The translations under genes and the position numbers were made by a program. Shown piece after piece: positions 9,313 through 19,431 of a DNA stretch of 64,000 nt. This DNA is from an uncultured Verrucomicrobiota bacterium (lineage in GTDB: Bacteria; Verrucomicrobiota; Verrucomicrobiia; Verrucomicrobiales; Verrucomicrobiaceae). The stretch lies in NCBI GenBank assembly GCA_903838675.1, contig CAILZI010000116.1:124001-188000 (forward strand), written 5' to 3'. Numbering within the stretch: position 1 is the first letter of the stretch; each line of letters opens with the position of its first letter. The notes under the pieces were generated by a model. That model did not search any database and was not told the origin of the DNA. It saw only the letters and a program-made list of their open reading frames with translations.

Positions 9313-12300
9313 GAAGCGTAGGGGATGTGGCTGTGGACCGACGCTCTTCACGGCGTTCGACGAAGGCGCGGAGGATGACATAAAACACGGGCGTGAAAAG
9401 CAGGCCGAAGATGGTGACGCCGATCATGCCAAAGAACACCGCGGTACCAAGCGCCTGGCGCATTTCCGCGCCCGCACCCTTGGCGAGAACGAGCGGAAGC
9501 ACTCCCAAAATGAAGGCAAAGCTGGTCATCAAAATGGGGCGCAGGCGCAGGCGGCAGGCTTCGACCGCAGCCTGGACCCGGTCCATGCCCGTGTCCTGCA
9601 GCTGCTTGGCGAATTCGACGATAAGAATCGCGTTTTTTGCCGCGAGACCGACGAGCACGACGAGCCCGATCTGCGTGAAGATGTTGTTGTCCTGCGCCCG
9701 CAGCCATACGCCACCGATGGCGGAGAGCAGACACATGGGCACGATCAGGATGATCGCCATGGGCATGCTCCAGCTCTCATACTGTGCGGAGAGCACCAGA
9801 AAGACGAAGATGACGCAGAGCGGGAAAATGTAGATGAGCGTGTCACCGGCGAGGATCTGCTGGTAGGTGAGGTCAGTCCACTCGATGGCAAAACCGACGG
9901 GCAGGTTCGCTTTGGCCAGCCGCTCGATCTTTTCGATCATCTGGCCGGAGCTGACGCCAGGCAGTGTGTTGCCGTTGATGTCGGCGGAGTAGTAGAGGTT
10001 GTAGCGCTGCACGCGGTCAGCCCCCCCGGTCTTGACGACTTTGACGAGCGCGCCAAGCGGCACCATCTCGCCAGCTTGATTGCGAATCTTGATGCGGCCA
10101 ACATCCGTCGGATCTTTGCGGAAGGACGCTTCAGCCTGTGCGGTGACTTGATAGGTGCGGCCGAAAAGGTTGAAGTCGTTCACATAGACGGAGCCGAGAT
10201 AAATCTGCAGCGCTTCGTTGAGATCGGCCAGGGAGACCCCCATGGTTTTTGCCTGCGCACGATTGATCTCAAGTTTAAACTGCGGGCTCTTGGCGCGGAA
10301 CCCGGTGATGAGTGAAATCAGACCCGGTTCCTGCTGTGCAGCCGCGAGCAGCTTTTGCGTTGCGGCTTCCAGGGCTGGCAGACCGGCGTTGTTGAGATCC
10401 TGCACCTGGATTTTGAAGCCGCCGGCATTGCCCAGACCGCGCAACGGTGGCGGTGGCAGCACCAGCACCCGGCCTTCTTGAATCGTGGCGAATTTTTGGC
10501 GGATGACTGCGAGGATTCCCTCACCTTTGAGCTCGGGAGCCTGACGTTTGGCAAAGTCATCAAATACCAGGAATGCCGCACCGACGTTGGGCTGGTTGGC
10601 CTGCAGCACTGAGGAGTAGCCAGAGATGGCAAAGGTGTGGGCGATTCCGGGGATTTCCCGTGCCATGGCGTCCATTTTACGGACCACAGCATCGGTGCGT
10701 TCGAAGGCGGCTGCATCAGGCAATTGAACCAGCACGATGGCGTAGCCCATGTCCTGGGAAGGAATGAACCCGGCAGGCACATCCTGGAACAGTTTCCCCG
10801 CGAGGCCGATCAATGCTGCGTAACCAATGAGCACCACCAAGGACAGGCGGATGAGTTTTCCAACAAGGCCGGCATAAATGTTGGAACCGAACTGGAACAC
10901 ACGGTTAAAGCCCCGGAAAAACCAGCCAAACACAAAGTTCAGGAAGCGACTGAAACGATCTGGCGGCGCACCGTGCGGCTGCAGCAGGATGGCGCACAGC
11001 GCGGGGCTGAGTGTGAGCGAATTAAACGCGGAAATGACCGTGGACACCGCGATGGTGAGGGCAAACTGCTTGTAGAACTGCCCGGTGATGCCGCTGATAA
11101 AACCCGTGGGCACAAACACTGCGCAGAGCACCAGCGCCACGGCGATGACCGCCCCGCTCACCTCATTCATGGCCTGCACGGAGGCATCGTGCGGGGACAA
11201 TCCCTTGGCGATGTTACGTTCCACGTTTTCGACGACGACGATGGCGTCATCGACGACAATGCCGATGGCAAGCACCAGGCCGAACAGGGAGAGATTGTTC
11301 AGCGAGAAACCCATCCACTGCATCACGGCCAGCGTGCCGATGAGAGACACCGGAACGGCCAGCAGCGGAATCACCGAGGCGCGCCAGCTTTGCAGGAAAA
11401 TGATGACAACAAAGACGACGAGCAGGATCGCCTCCACCAGCGTGTGCAGCACCGACTCGATCGAGGAGCGGACGAACTTGGTGGTGTCGTAGTTGATTTT
11501 GTAATCGACGCCCGGCGGAAAGCGCAGCTTGAGCTCTGCGAGCCGTTTGTAAACGGCGTCGGCGGTTGCAATGGCATTGCTGCCAGGAAGCTGGAACACG
11601 CGGAGCGAAACCGCATTGTAGCCGTCCATGTAAGTGCGGCTGGAGTAGTCGCGCGAGCCGAGTTCGATGCGGGCCACATTGGCCAGGCGCACAACGTCTC
11701 CCTGCTTGCCGGTTTTGAGCACGATGTCGCCAAACTCCTCCGCCTTTTTCAGGCGTCCCGGCGCGGTCAGGGTATATTGAAACTCCGAGCCTTCGGGGGC
11801 CGGCGGCTGGCCGAGAGAACCGGCGGCCACCTGCACATTTTGTTCGCGTATAGCTCGGACGATGTCCCCCGCCGTCAGTCCCAGGCCGGCTATTTTTTCA
11901 GGATCAAGCCAGATACGCATCGAGTAGTCCATTCCGCCTAGGGCGGAGGCTTCCGCCACACCAGGAATACGGGCGAGTTCATTCTGGATCTGCAGAATGC
12001 AGTAGTTGCTCAGATACGAGACATCACGTGAGCCGTCAGGACTGTAAAACTGAGCCGACAGGGTCAGGTCTGGCGAGCGCTTGTTCACATTGACGCCCAG
12101 TCGGCGCACCTCTTCAGGCAGACGCGAAATGGCGCTGTTCACACGGTTTTGCACCAGCACCTGCGCCTCGTCCAGATCCGTGTTGAGGCGAAAGGTGACG
12201 GTGATCTGCACACGACCGTCACTCGTGGAGGATGAGGACAGGTACAGCATGTTCTCCACGCCGTTGATCTCCTGCTCCAGCGGTGTGGAAACGGTTTCAG

Positions 12301-12478
12301 CCAGCGTGCGCGCATCCGCGCCGGGATACATTGCCGAGACCACCACCGTAGGCGGGATGACCTCGGGGTATTGCGCGATGGGCAGCGACACATAGGCGAG
12401 GGCCCCCAGCATCGTAATGACGATGCTCAGCACGGCCGCAAAGATGGGCCGGTTCACGAAAAAGCGGGCGAAATTCAT
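9299..12478 (-). CDS. RND multidrug efflux pump, HAE1 family inner-membrane permease
   Basis: 1059 residues, the normal length for AcrB/MexB. The N-terminus (MNFARFFVNRPIFAAVLSIV) is typical of the family. The proton-relay aspartates of TM4 are present in AIGIVVDDAIVVVENVERN. Twelve membrane helices and two large periplasmic loops can be followed, including the docking/porter pieces PGVAEASALGG and PPLRGLGNAGGF. It uses the proton gradient to expel hydrophobic or amphipathic compounds through the adaptor and outer-membrane factor encoded on either side. It starts six bases after the adaptor's stop and overlaps the downstream channel gene. Substrate range cannot be read from sequence. Confidence 0.96.
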   Translation of the reverse strand: MNFARFFVNRPIFAAVLSIVITMLGALAYVSLPIAQYPEVIPPTVVVSAMYPGADARTLAETVSTPLEQEINGVENMLYLSSSSTSDGRVQITVTFRLNTDLDEAQVLVQNRVNSAISRLPEEVRRLGVNVNKRSPDLTLSAQFYSPDGSRDVSYLSNYCILQIQNELARIPGVAEASALGGMDYSMRIWLDPEKIAGLGLTAGDIVRAIREQNVQVAAGSLGQPPAPEGSEFQYTLTAPGRLKKAEEFGDIVLKTGKQGDVVRLANVARIELGSRDYSSRTYMDGYNAVSLRVFQLPGSNAIATADAVYKRLAELKLRFPPGVDYKINYDTTKFVRSSIESVLHTLVEAILLVVFVVIIFLQSWRASVIPLLAVPVSLIGTLAVMQWMGFSLNNLSLFGLVLAIGIVVDDAIVVVENVERNIAKGLSPHDASVQAMNEVSGAVIAVALVLCAVFVPTGFISGITGQFYKQFALTIAVSTVISAFNSLTLSPALCAILLQPHGAPPDRFSRFLNFVFGWFFRGFNRVFQFGSNIYAGLVGKLIRLSLVVLIGYAALIGLAGKLFQDVPAGFIPSQDMGYAIVLVQLPDAAAFERTDAVVRKMDAMAREIPGIAHTFAISGYSSVLQANQPNVGAAFLVFDDFAKRQAPELKGEGILAVIRQKFATIQEGRVLVLPPPPLRGLGNAGGFKIQVQDLNNAGLPALEAATQKLLAAAQQEPGLISLITGFRAKSPQFKLEINRAQAKTMGVSLADLNEALQIYLGSVYVNDFNLFGRTYQVTAQAEASFRKDPTDVGRIKIRNQAGEMVPLGALVKVVKTGGADRVQRYNLYYSADINGNTLPGVSSGQMIEKIERLAKANLPVGFAIEWTDLTYQQILAGDTLIYIFPLCVIFVFLVLSAQYESWSMPMAIILIVPMCLLSAIGGVWLRAQDNNIFTQIGLVVLVGLAAKNAILIVEFAKQLQDTGMDRVQAAVEACRLRLRPILMTSFAFILGVLPLVLAKGAGAEMRQALGTAVFFGMIGVTIFGLLFTPVFYVILRAFVERREERRSTATSPTLHEAH

Positions 12479-12484
12479 GATGAT

Positions 12485-13681
12485 TTACTTGGTGGCCGCC
12501 GCTGGCAGCATGTCCGTCAGTGTGGCCTTCACCTTGGCTCCGTTGCGCACGCTCATAAGTCCCAGCACGATCACGCGGTCTTTAGCCTGCAATCCGCTGC
12601 GCACGATGCGCAGACCATCGAGCAGCGGCCCGAGAGTGACGGGGCGGTACACGGCCTTGTCTTCCGCATCAAGCACCCAGACGAAGCTGCTGCCCTGGTC
12701 ATCTCCCACGGCGGAATCACGGATGAGAAGGCCGTCGTATTCACCACCGCCGGGAATGCGAATCTTGGCGAAAAAACCGGGTGCCATCAGTCGGTCGGCA
12801 TTCGGAAACACGGCACGGGCACGAATGGTGCCGGTGGCGGGATTGAGTTGGTTGTCCACGAAATCGACCTCGCCGTGATGTGGCCAGGTCCCTTCATTGA
12901 TAAGTTCCATCTCGGCGGGAACACGTGCAAACATAGCGCTCACGCGCTCGCCGCTCTTGTGCATCTCACGATATTTGAGCACTGAGCGTTCATCAGCTTC
13001 GATCTCGCAATAAATGGGGTCAAGCTCGACAATGGTCGTCAGCAGCGTGGTGTTTTGCGTGCCGCCGCTGACGAGATTGCCCTCCGTCACACGTGCGTCA
13101 CTGATGCGTCCGCTGATGGGCGCGCGAATTTCGGTGAACTCAAGATCGAGCTTGGCGGCGCGCAGGGCGGCCTCTGCACCACGGACGCCGGCCAGTTCGC
13201 CTGTGGCGCTTTTCAGGCGGCGTTCCGCTTCCTCCACCGAAATTGCCTGTCCCTGGCGCAGGGCCGTCGCATTCTTGGCCTCGACGCCCGCGAGTTCCGC
13301 AGTTGTTTTTGCCTGAGCGAGCATGGCCTCGGCACGTTGGACGATGGCTTCGTACGGGCGTGGGTCGATGGTGAACAGCAAATCGCCCACCTTGACCTCG
13401 GTGCCTTCTTTGAAGCTGACCTTGGTGATGTAGCCGGAGACCCGTGAGTGAATCTCGACTCGTTTGCGTGAAGTCAGCCGTCCCGTGAATTCATCCCAGT
13501 CCATGAGGTGTTTCGCGATGGGGATGGCGACGGTCACCTCAGGCGTTGGTGCCGCTTGCGTGCCACCGGGACCTGCCGCACCACGTTTGCAGGCTGTCAG
13601 GGAGGCCAGGAAAAACAGGCCCATCATGGCCTGCTTCAAGGAAAAATTGTGGAGTGTAGGGAAAAGCAGCGCGCGTTGCAT
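12485..13681 (-). CDS. RND efflux periplasmic adaptor (membrane-fusion protein)
   Basis: About 398 residues. The N-terminus carries a lipoprotein signal ending LASLTAC, so the mature protein should be lipid-anchored in the periplasm. The lipoyl/barrel-sandwich halves are visible as VSGYITKVSFKEGTEVKVGD and EIRAPISGRISDARVTEGN. The helical hairpin lies between them (AEAMLAQAKTTAELAGVEAK), followed by the beta-barrel domain. It links the pump to the outer-membrane factor. It is first in the operon, 69 bases from the divergent LysR gene. I used ATG 13681; ATG 13699 or the ATGs close to the leader core at 13627/13624 are also possible. Confidence 0.93.
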   Translation of the reverse strand: MQRALLFPTLHNFSLKQAMMGLFFLASLTACKRGAAGPGGTQAAPTPEVTVAIPIAKHLMDWDEFTGRLTSRKRVEIHSRVSGYITKVSFKEGTEVKVGDLLFTIDPRPYEAIVQRAEAMLAQAKTTAELAGVEAKNATALRQGQAISVEEAERRLKSATGELAGVRGAEAALRAAKLDLEFTEIRAPISGRISDARVTEGNLVSGGTQNTTLLTTIVELDPIYCEIEADERSVLKYREMHKSGERVSAMFARVPAEMELINEGTWPHHGEVDFVDNQLNPATGTIRARAVFPNADRLMAPGFFAKIRIPGGGEYDGLLIRDSAVGDDQGSSFVWVLDAEDKAVYRPVTLGPLLDGLRIVRSGLQAKDRVIVLGLMSVRNGAKVKATLTDMLPAAATK

Positions 13682-13719
13682 GGACAGTGTTACGAACATT
13701 GAGACATCTAAAACAGTGC

Positions 13720-13739
13720 ATAAGCGACATATCGCTTAT
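13720..13739. promoter_or_regulatory. Perfect palindrome, likely LysR operator in divergent promoter
   Basis: ATAAGCGA (13720-13727) and TCGCTTAT (13732-13739) are exact inverted copies around a CATA spacer. The element sits in the 69-base gap between the efflux operon and the LysR gene, 11 bases before the LysR start. The symmetry and place suit a LysR-type binding site controlling both directions. It does not centre on a textbook T-N11-A, so the assignment is an inference. Confidence 0.55.
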
Positions 13740-13750
13740 ACAATAAATGA

Positions 13751-14680
13751 ATGACCAGTCTCAATGACCTCCAGCATGTCCGTGAATTTGTCCAGATCGC
13801 TGACTCTGGAAGCATTTCGCGTGCCGCCAAAGTTCTCGGCATTGCGCAGCCCACACTGAGCCGGCATCTGGCAGCTTTGGAAGCGCAGATCGGAGCGCCG
13901 CTCATTCGCCGGGACACCCATTCCATGAGTCTGACCACTGCCGGGATTATTGTACTGTCAGACGCACGCGAACTGCTCACTCTCGCTGACCGCATGGGCA
14001 GTCGCTTGCGTTCTGAGCGGCGCTCCCTGCGCGGGCATCTGCGCATGGTCTCCGTGGTCGACGTGGGCCAGTGGATCGTTTCTCGCGTCCTTTCAAGGTT
14101 TCAAAAGTTGCATCCTGATGTTACAACCGAGCTGCATCTGATCAATCGTCCGACAAAGTTCATCAAAGAGGGCTTTGATTGCGGCATCATGGTCGGCGCA
14201 CTCACGGATCGTCGGGTCACGATTCGCAAGATTGCCCAGCTGAGCCGGCGCATTGTTGCGGCGCCGTCGCTGTTGAAAAATCATGCTTTGCCCGCTCGCC
14301 CGGATGATCTGAAGGAGCTGCCTTGGCTGGGAATTTTGCAGCCGCATTTCTATTCGCGTGACCGGGTCGATCTGGAACGGGCGAAGCAGATCAAGAAGCT
14401 TAAGTTCCTGCCCGCCATGCTGCTGGACACCGTCACCGCCTTGCGTGAGGCTGCCATTGAAGGGGCTGGTTTTACCATTTTGCCGGAGTGGATGGCAGCG
14501 CGTGACATCAATGCTGGGAGGCTGGTTCAACTGCTGCCAGACTGGCATCTCGCCCCGCTCGATCTGCAAATCGCCCACTCCGCACACGAGCATCTGCCGC
14601 AGCGGGTGAAAAGCCTCATCGAATACCTTGAGCAGGAGCTTCCCCTCGAAATCCATCGGCTGGATCTGAATGAGCGGTAG
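13751..14680 (+). CDS. LysR-family transcriptional regulator
   Basis: 309 residues. An N-terminal winged helix-turn-helix (DLQHVREFVQIADSGSISRA then VLGIAQPTLSRHLAALEAQI) is followed by a periplasmic-binding-protein-like effector domain (LRMVSVVDVGQWIVSRVLSRFQ). The effector region ends with the usual ALREAAIEGAGFTILPEW block. It is transcribed divergently from the RND efflux operon, and a 20-base palindrome lies in the shared gap. The simplest reading is that it controls the pump, and itself, in response to a small molecule. The inducer is unknown. Confidence 0.92.
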   Translation: MTSLNDLQHVREFVQIADSGSISRAAKVLGIAQPTLSRHLAALEAQIGAPLIRRDTHSMSLTTAGIIVLSDARELLTLADRMGSRLRSERRSLRGHLRMVSVVDVGQWIVSRVLSRFQKLHPDVTTELHLINRPTKFIKEGFDCGIMVGALTDRRVTIRKIAQLSRRIVAAPSLLKNHALPARPDDLKELPWLGILQPHFYSRDRVDLERAKQIKKLKFLPAMLLDTVTALREAAIEGAGFTILPEWMAARDINAGRLVQLLPDWHLAPLDLQIAHSAHEHLPQRVKSLIEYLEQELPLEIHRLDLNER

Positions 14681-14809
14681 GCTCCGCCCCTATTTTTGGA
14701 AAAGCCTCCCGGACCTTCAAAAAAATCCATGCGCAACGAGCACGCTCTGTGCTAGGAATCCGGCCCCACGCCGCCTTGCGGCCCCGTTTACCTCTATTAA
14801 AAAAACATC

Positions 14810-16024
<1,215 letters not shown>

Positions 16025-16064
16025 TCACTCCCTTAAGCTCCCACCACTTTAATTAAACACTCCC

Positions 16065-16865
16065 ATGGCTTTCGTTCCCTTCCGCAAACCCATCATCGCC
16101 GCCAACTGGAAAATGCACATGACACCGCAGGAGACGGATGACTTTCTCCGTGCCTTCGCTCGTCTCGTGCCGGACAAAGTTCCTGTTCAGATCGTCGTGG
16201 CTCCGCCCTTCGTCAGCCTGGCCAAAGCCCAGGACGTTCTCGTCAATGCACGTGAGCAGAGCGTTGAGCTTGCCGCCCAAAACATGAGCGCTCAGCCTGC
16301 TGGTGCATTTACCGGTGAGATCAGCGCCCGCATGATCAAGGAATGCGGTTGCAAGCACGTCATCCTCGGACACAGCGAGCGTCGCAGCCTCTACGGCGAA
16401 ACCAATGCCATCGTGAACGCCAAGGTGCTCGCCGCACTCGAAGCCCGCCTTCATCCGATTCTCTGCATCGGTGAAACACTCGCCGAGCGCGACAACGGCC
16501 AGATCGAAGCCGTGCTGGGCAGCCAGCTGCGTGAATCTCTAGCAGAAGTGGGGCCCCGTCGCATCACCGACTGCGTCATCGCCTATGAGCCTGTCTGGGC
16601 CATCGGTACGGGCCGCACTGCCAGCCCAGAGCAGGCGCAGGAAGCACATGCTTACACACGTCAGGTTCTTGGTGAACTCTTTGGTGACGACGTCGCTGCC
16701 AAGATTCGCATCCAGTACGGCGGCAGTGTGAAGCCCGGCAACATGGCCGAACTGATCAGCCAGAAGGATGTGGACGGCGCGCTCGTCGGCGGAGCCAGCA
16801 TGGAACCCGGTAGCTTCTGGGAAATCTGCCGTGCCGCCATCGATTATGCGAATGCCAATGCGTAG
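16065..16865 (+). CDS. tpiA: Triosephosphate isomerase
   Basis: 266 residues. It interconverts dihydroxyacetone phosphate and glyceraldehyde 3-phosphate in glycolysis. The active site is complete: N and K in IIAANWKMHM, the catalytic His in VILGHSERRSLYGE, the catalytic Glu in IAYEPVWAIGTGRTASPEQA with loop 6, and the phosphate-binding IQYGGSVKPGN and GALVGGASM. It is likely co-transcribed with pgk, 40 bases upstream. A short inverted repeat, GTAGCA-TTTTT-TGCTAC at 16862-16878, overlaps the stop codon and may be a weak terminator. Confidence 0.98.
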   Translation: MAFVPFRKPIIAANWKMHMTPQETDDFLRAFARLVPDKVPVQIVVAPPFVSLAKAQDVLVNAREQSVELAAQNMSAQPAGAFTGEISARMIKECGCKHVILGHSERRSLYGETNAIVNAKVLAALEARLHPILCIGETLAERDNGQIEAVLGSQLRESLAEVGPRRITDCVIAYEPVWAIGTGRTASPEQAQEAHAYTRQVLGELFGDDVAAKIRIQYGGSVKPGNMAELISQKDVDGALVGGASMEPGSFWEICRAAIDYANANA

Positions 16866-16878
16866 CATTTTTTGCTAC
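16862..16878 (+). terminator. Short hairpin at the tpiA stop codon, weak terminator candidate
   Basis: GTAGCA (16862-16867) pairs with TGCTAC (16873-16878) around a five-T loop; ATTTTGG follows. The stem is short and the downstream T-tract is poor, so this is only a candidate. Confidence 0.3.
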
Positions 16879-16900
16879 ATTTTGGATTAGTCTTGTAAGC

Positions 16901-16940
16901 ATTCGTCGCATTTGTTCATAATCGAACAAATGCGACGAAT
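16901..16940. repeat. 17-bp perfect inverted repeat covering the start of the ceramidase-like gene
   Basis: The bases 16901-16917 are the exact reverse complement of 16924-16940, separated by a six-base loop ATAATC. The ATG of the next gene (16930) lies inside the right arm, and the alternative TTG (16912) inside the left arm. No run of T follows, so it is not a standard terminator. In mRNA the stem would hide the start codon. Confidence 0.85.
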
Positions 16941-18348
16941 CATCCTGTCGATCTGCTTGCTGCTCTTTCATTCGCCTATGATGGCGGAAACGCAGGGCTC
17001 TTGGAAAGCTGGCGCAGCGGACGTGGACATCACGCCAGATTATCCGGTGCGATTGAGCGGTTACGGCAGCCGCACCGCCGAATCCACCACGGTGGCACAA
17101 CGGCTTCACGCCAAGGCCCTCGTCTTGCAGTGGCAGAATGACAAGCCTGCGGTCATTGTCAGCGTGGATAACTGTGGTGTCCCTGAAACTGTCCGTGCCG
17201 AGGTGCTCAAACGTCTTGCCACCGCAGGCAGGACCATTGCAGACGAGCGCTTCTCCCTGCACTCAACGCACACTCATTGTGCACCGATGCTCAAAGGAGT
17301 GCTGCCGTATCTCTTTGGTGAAGATCTGCCACAGGATCAGTTAAAGCATATTGAGCGCTACACCGAGGATCTGACTTCACATGTCGTCAGCATTATCCGC
17401 AAGGCATTGGACAAGATGGAGAACGCCACGGTCGAATGGAGTGTGGGCAAGGTCTATTTCGCCTTCAACCGCCGGCTGAATACAGACACGGGATTCCAGA
17501 ATGCCCAAAATTTCAACGGGCCGACCGATCGTGCCCTGCCGGTTCTCTGCGTCAGATCTGCCGACGGCAAAAAGCTCATCGCCACTCATGCCAGCTATGC
17601 CTGTCACTGTACAACGCTTGGCAGCAACGAAATCCACGGCGATTGGGCGGGGCTGGCGCATGAAGAGTTCGAATTACGCTTTCCAGACTCTGTTTGCCTG
17701 ATAGCTATCGGCTGCGGTGCCGATCAGAATCCTTACCCACGCACCGAACTCCGCTTCGCCATCAATCATGGCGTCAGTGTCGCCAAAGAAATGGTGCGTC
17801 TGATCAACAGCCCGATGCTGCCTTTAAGCGGCCCGCTTAGCTGCGCCCACCGGGAGGTGATGCTGCCGTTCGACAAACTGCCCACTCAGGAAGAATGGCA
17901 GACTAAAGCCACTGATCCGAACAAATGGACGGCTTACCATGCCAGGCAGCATCTTGCCATGCTCGAACGAGGCGAGAAAATTCCGCCTGCGCTGCCTTAT
18001 AAAATTCAAGTCTGGAACTACGGCAGCGACTTGCTCACCATCAATCTGCCGGGTGAGGTGGTCGTGGACTACAGCCTGCGCTTCAAAAACGAATATGATC
18101 CCGCCCGCACCTGGGTGAACAGCTACACAAACGACGTGCCCTGCTACATTCCCTCTCAGCGTGTGTGGGAGGAAGGCGGCTATGAAGCGGGTGGAGCCAT
18201 GATCTATTATGGCCGTCCAACCCGTTTCGCCCCTGGCATTGAGAACATCATCGCAGCCACCGTGAAACAGCTCGTTCCGCAGGATTTCATCACTCGTCGC
18301 ATGCAGAATCCAGCGGCTCCTTTGTCCGGGGAGACCATGCAGAAGTAA
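16930..18348 (+). CDS. Secreted protein with neutral/alkaline ceramidase-like N-terminal domain
   Basis: 472 residues from ATG 16930, which gives a clean signal peptide (MRRIILSICLLLFHSPMMA). The mature N-terminus WKAGAADVDITP and the following LSGYGSR are typical of the ceramidase N-terminal domain family (Pfam Ceramidase_alk). HSTHTHCAPM carries the likely metal- or substrate-contacting histidines. True neutral ceramidases hydrolyse ceramide, but many Planctomycetes/Verrucomicrobia members are uncharacterised and shorter, so the substrate is unknown. The start codon sits in the arm of a perfect 17-bp inverted repeat. The 3' end overlaps the convergent methyltransferase gene by 59 bases. It could be read from the pgk-tpiA transcript or from its own promoter. 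Confidence 0.8.
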   Translation: MRRIILSICLLLFHSPMMAETQGSWKAGAADVDITPDYPVRLSGYGSRTAESTTVAQRLHAKALVLQWQNDKPAVIVSVDNCGVPETVRAEVLKRLATAGRTIADERFSLHSTHTHCAPMLKGVLPYLFGEDLPQDQLKHIERYTEDLTSHVVSIIRKALDKMENATVEWSVGKVYFAFNRRLNTDTGFQNAQNFNGPTDRALPVLCVRSADGKKLIATHASYACHCTTLGSNEIHGDWAGLAHEEFELRFPDSVCLIAIGCGADQNPYPRTELRFAINHGVSVAKEMVRLINSPMLPLSGPLSCAHREVMLPFDKLPTQEEWQTKATDPNKWTAYHARQHLAMLERGEKIPPALPYKIQVWNYGSDLLTINLPGEVVVDYSLRFKNEYDPARTWVNSYTNDVPCYIPSQRVWEEGGYEAGGAMIYYGRPTRFAPGIENIIAATVKQLVPQDFITRRMQNPAAPLSGETMQK

Positions 18349-18916
18349 GCCTCAGCACGCGGAGACATTCGCGACCTTCACGCCCCGGATAGGCTGCCGT
18401 GGGTACAAGGCTTTCCACGACTTGAAAGCACTCCGCGAACAGCGAAGTGAGCTCATCATGTGAGATGCCAAATGGCGGACCGGTTTCCCCGGGGTCCATT
18501 TCGGGATTGATGAAGAACACCCCCACGAGCAGTCCGCCCGGCTTTAATAAGGAAGCGATCGCATCCAGATATTTCGTCCGCCATTCCGGAGGCAGTGCAC
18601 ACAGGCAGGTATGCTCAACGATGGCCTCATACTGCCCGCGAAACTCAAACAGATCCGCACACAAAAAACGCTCCGCCAGTTGTGGGTGGCGCTCCTTGGC
18701 GCGTGCCACAGCTGTCGGCGCAATGTCGAGCCCGTACGCATCAACGCCGCGCGAAACCAGATGTGCCACATCATGGCCAACCCCGCATCCGGGCACGAGC
18801 ACCCGTCCTGAGAGCTGGTTCCTGGTCAGCCATTCCACCAGCGGCGGTGAGGGCAGCCCTTTGTCCCATGGGGTAAAATTCTCCTGATAGGCCTGGTTCC
18901 AGTCGGTGACGTTCAC
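18290..18916 (-). CDS. Class I SAM-dependent methyltransferase, TPMT-like family
   Basis: 208 residues from a GTG start. The opening WNQAYQENFTPWDKGLPSPP is characteristic of the thiopurine/thiol S-methyltransferase-like family. The SAM-binding motif I is RVLVPGCGVGHDV, followed by YGLDIAPTAV (motif II) and IVEHTCLCALPPEW (motif IV region). It may methylate small thiols, halides or chalcogen compounds; the real substrate is not evident. It is the last gene of a minus-strand operon: its start shares one base with the stop of the preceding gene. Its C-terminus runs 59 bases into the end of the convergent ceramidase-like gene. Confidence 0.85.
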   Translation of the reverse strand: MNVTDWNQAYQENFTPWDKGLPSPPLVEWLTRNQLSGRVLVPGCGVGHDVAHLVSRGVDAYGLDIAPTAVARAKERHPQLAERFLCADLFEFRGQYEAIVEHTCLCALPPEWRTKYLDAIASLLKPGGLLVGVFFINPEMDPGETGPPFGISHDELTSLFAECFQVVESLVPTAAYPGREGRECLRVLRLTSAWSPRTKEPLDSACDE

Positions 18917-19431
18917 TACGGTAGTTTTTCTTTCTGGTGCTTGATCACACCCTGGAGGGTGGTTTGTCCGGCGTCTCCCGTGAAGGTGACTTTGCTTTCA
19001 ATGACGTCTTTGGCATCTCCCGCAAAAGCTTCGTTGATGGTGATGCTGCTTTGGCCGCTGCCAGTGATGGCCTTGAGTTCAAACGTGAGATTGACCTCCG
19101 ACACATGGCCTTCAAAACGGATCGTCTGCGATCCTTCCGCTCCGGAAAGAATGGCCTCATAGCTGTCCGCACCTTCATTGTAGGTGATCGTCCATTGGAA
19201 CGGCTGCGTGTCGCCATTGATCGTTCGTGTGCCTTTGACCACAAAGGAATTGTCGCCTTCGGCAGCACCAGTCCACTCCTCCTTGATGTCGAGGACGTTG
19301 TTCTCCCCCTTCAGCTCGCCCGCAGCCTTCCAGCTGCCGACGTAATGTTTGAAGACTGGATTCATGCCCAGATCCTTGGCTGGCAGGCTGGTGACAACCA
19401 GCAGGCAGAGTGTGATGAGCAGCCTTTTCAT
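18916..19431 (-). CDS. Small exported protein, DUF1579-like
   Basis: 171 residues with a signal peptide (MKRLLITLCLLVVTSLPA). The mature part begins HYVGSWKAAGELKG, reads as alternating beta-strand sequence (EEWTGAAEGDNSFVVKGTRT, WTITYNEGADSYEAIL) and resembles lipocalin-like DUF1579-type proteins. No catalytic motif is visible. It starts in a four-base ATGA overlap with the DUF1501 gene upstream and ends in a one-base overlap with the methyltransferase downstream, so the three are an operon. Family assignment is by overall look only. Confidence 0.7.
   Translation of the reverse strand: MKRLLITLCLLVVTSLPAKDLGMNPVFKHYVGSWKAAGELKGENNVLDIKEEWTGAAEGDNSFVVKGTRTINGDTQPFQWTITYNEGADSYEAILSGAEGSQTIRFEGHVSEVNLTFELKAITGSGQSSITINEAFAGDAKDVIESKVTFTGDAGQTTLQGVIKHQKEKLP

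Noticed and set aside
10637..11941. 434-codon plus-strand frame
   Set aside because: Antisense shadow of the RND pump, histidine- and aspartate-rich with no recognisable domain.
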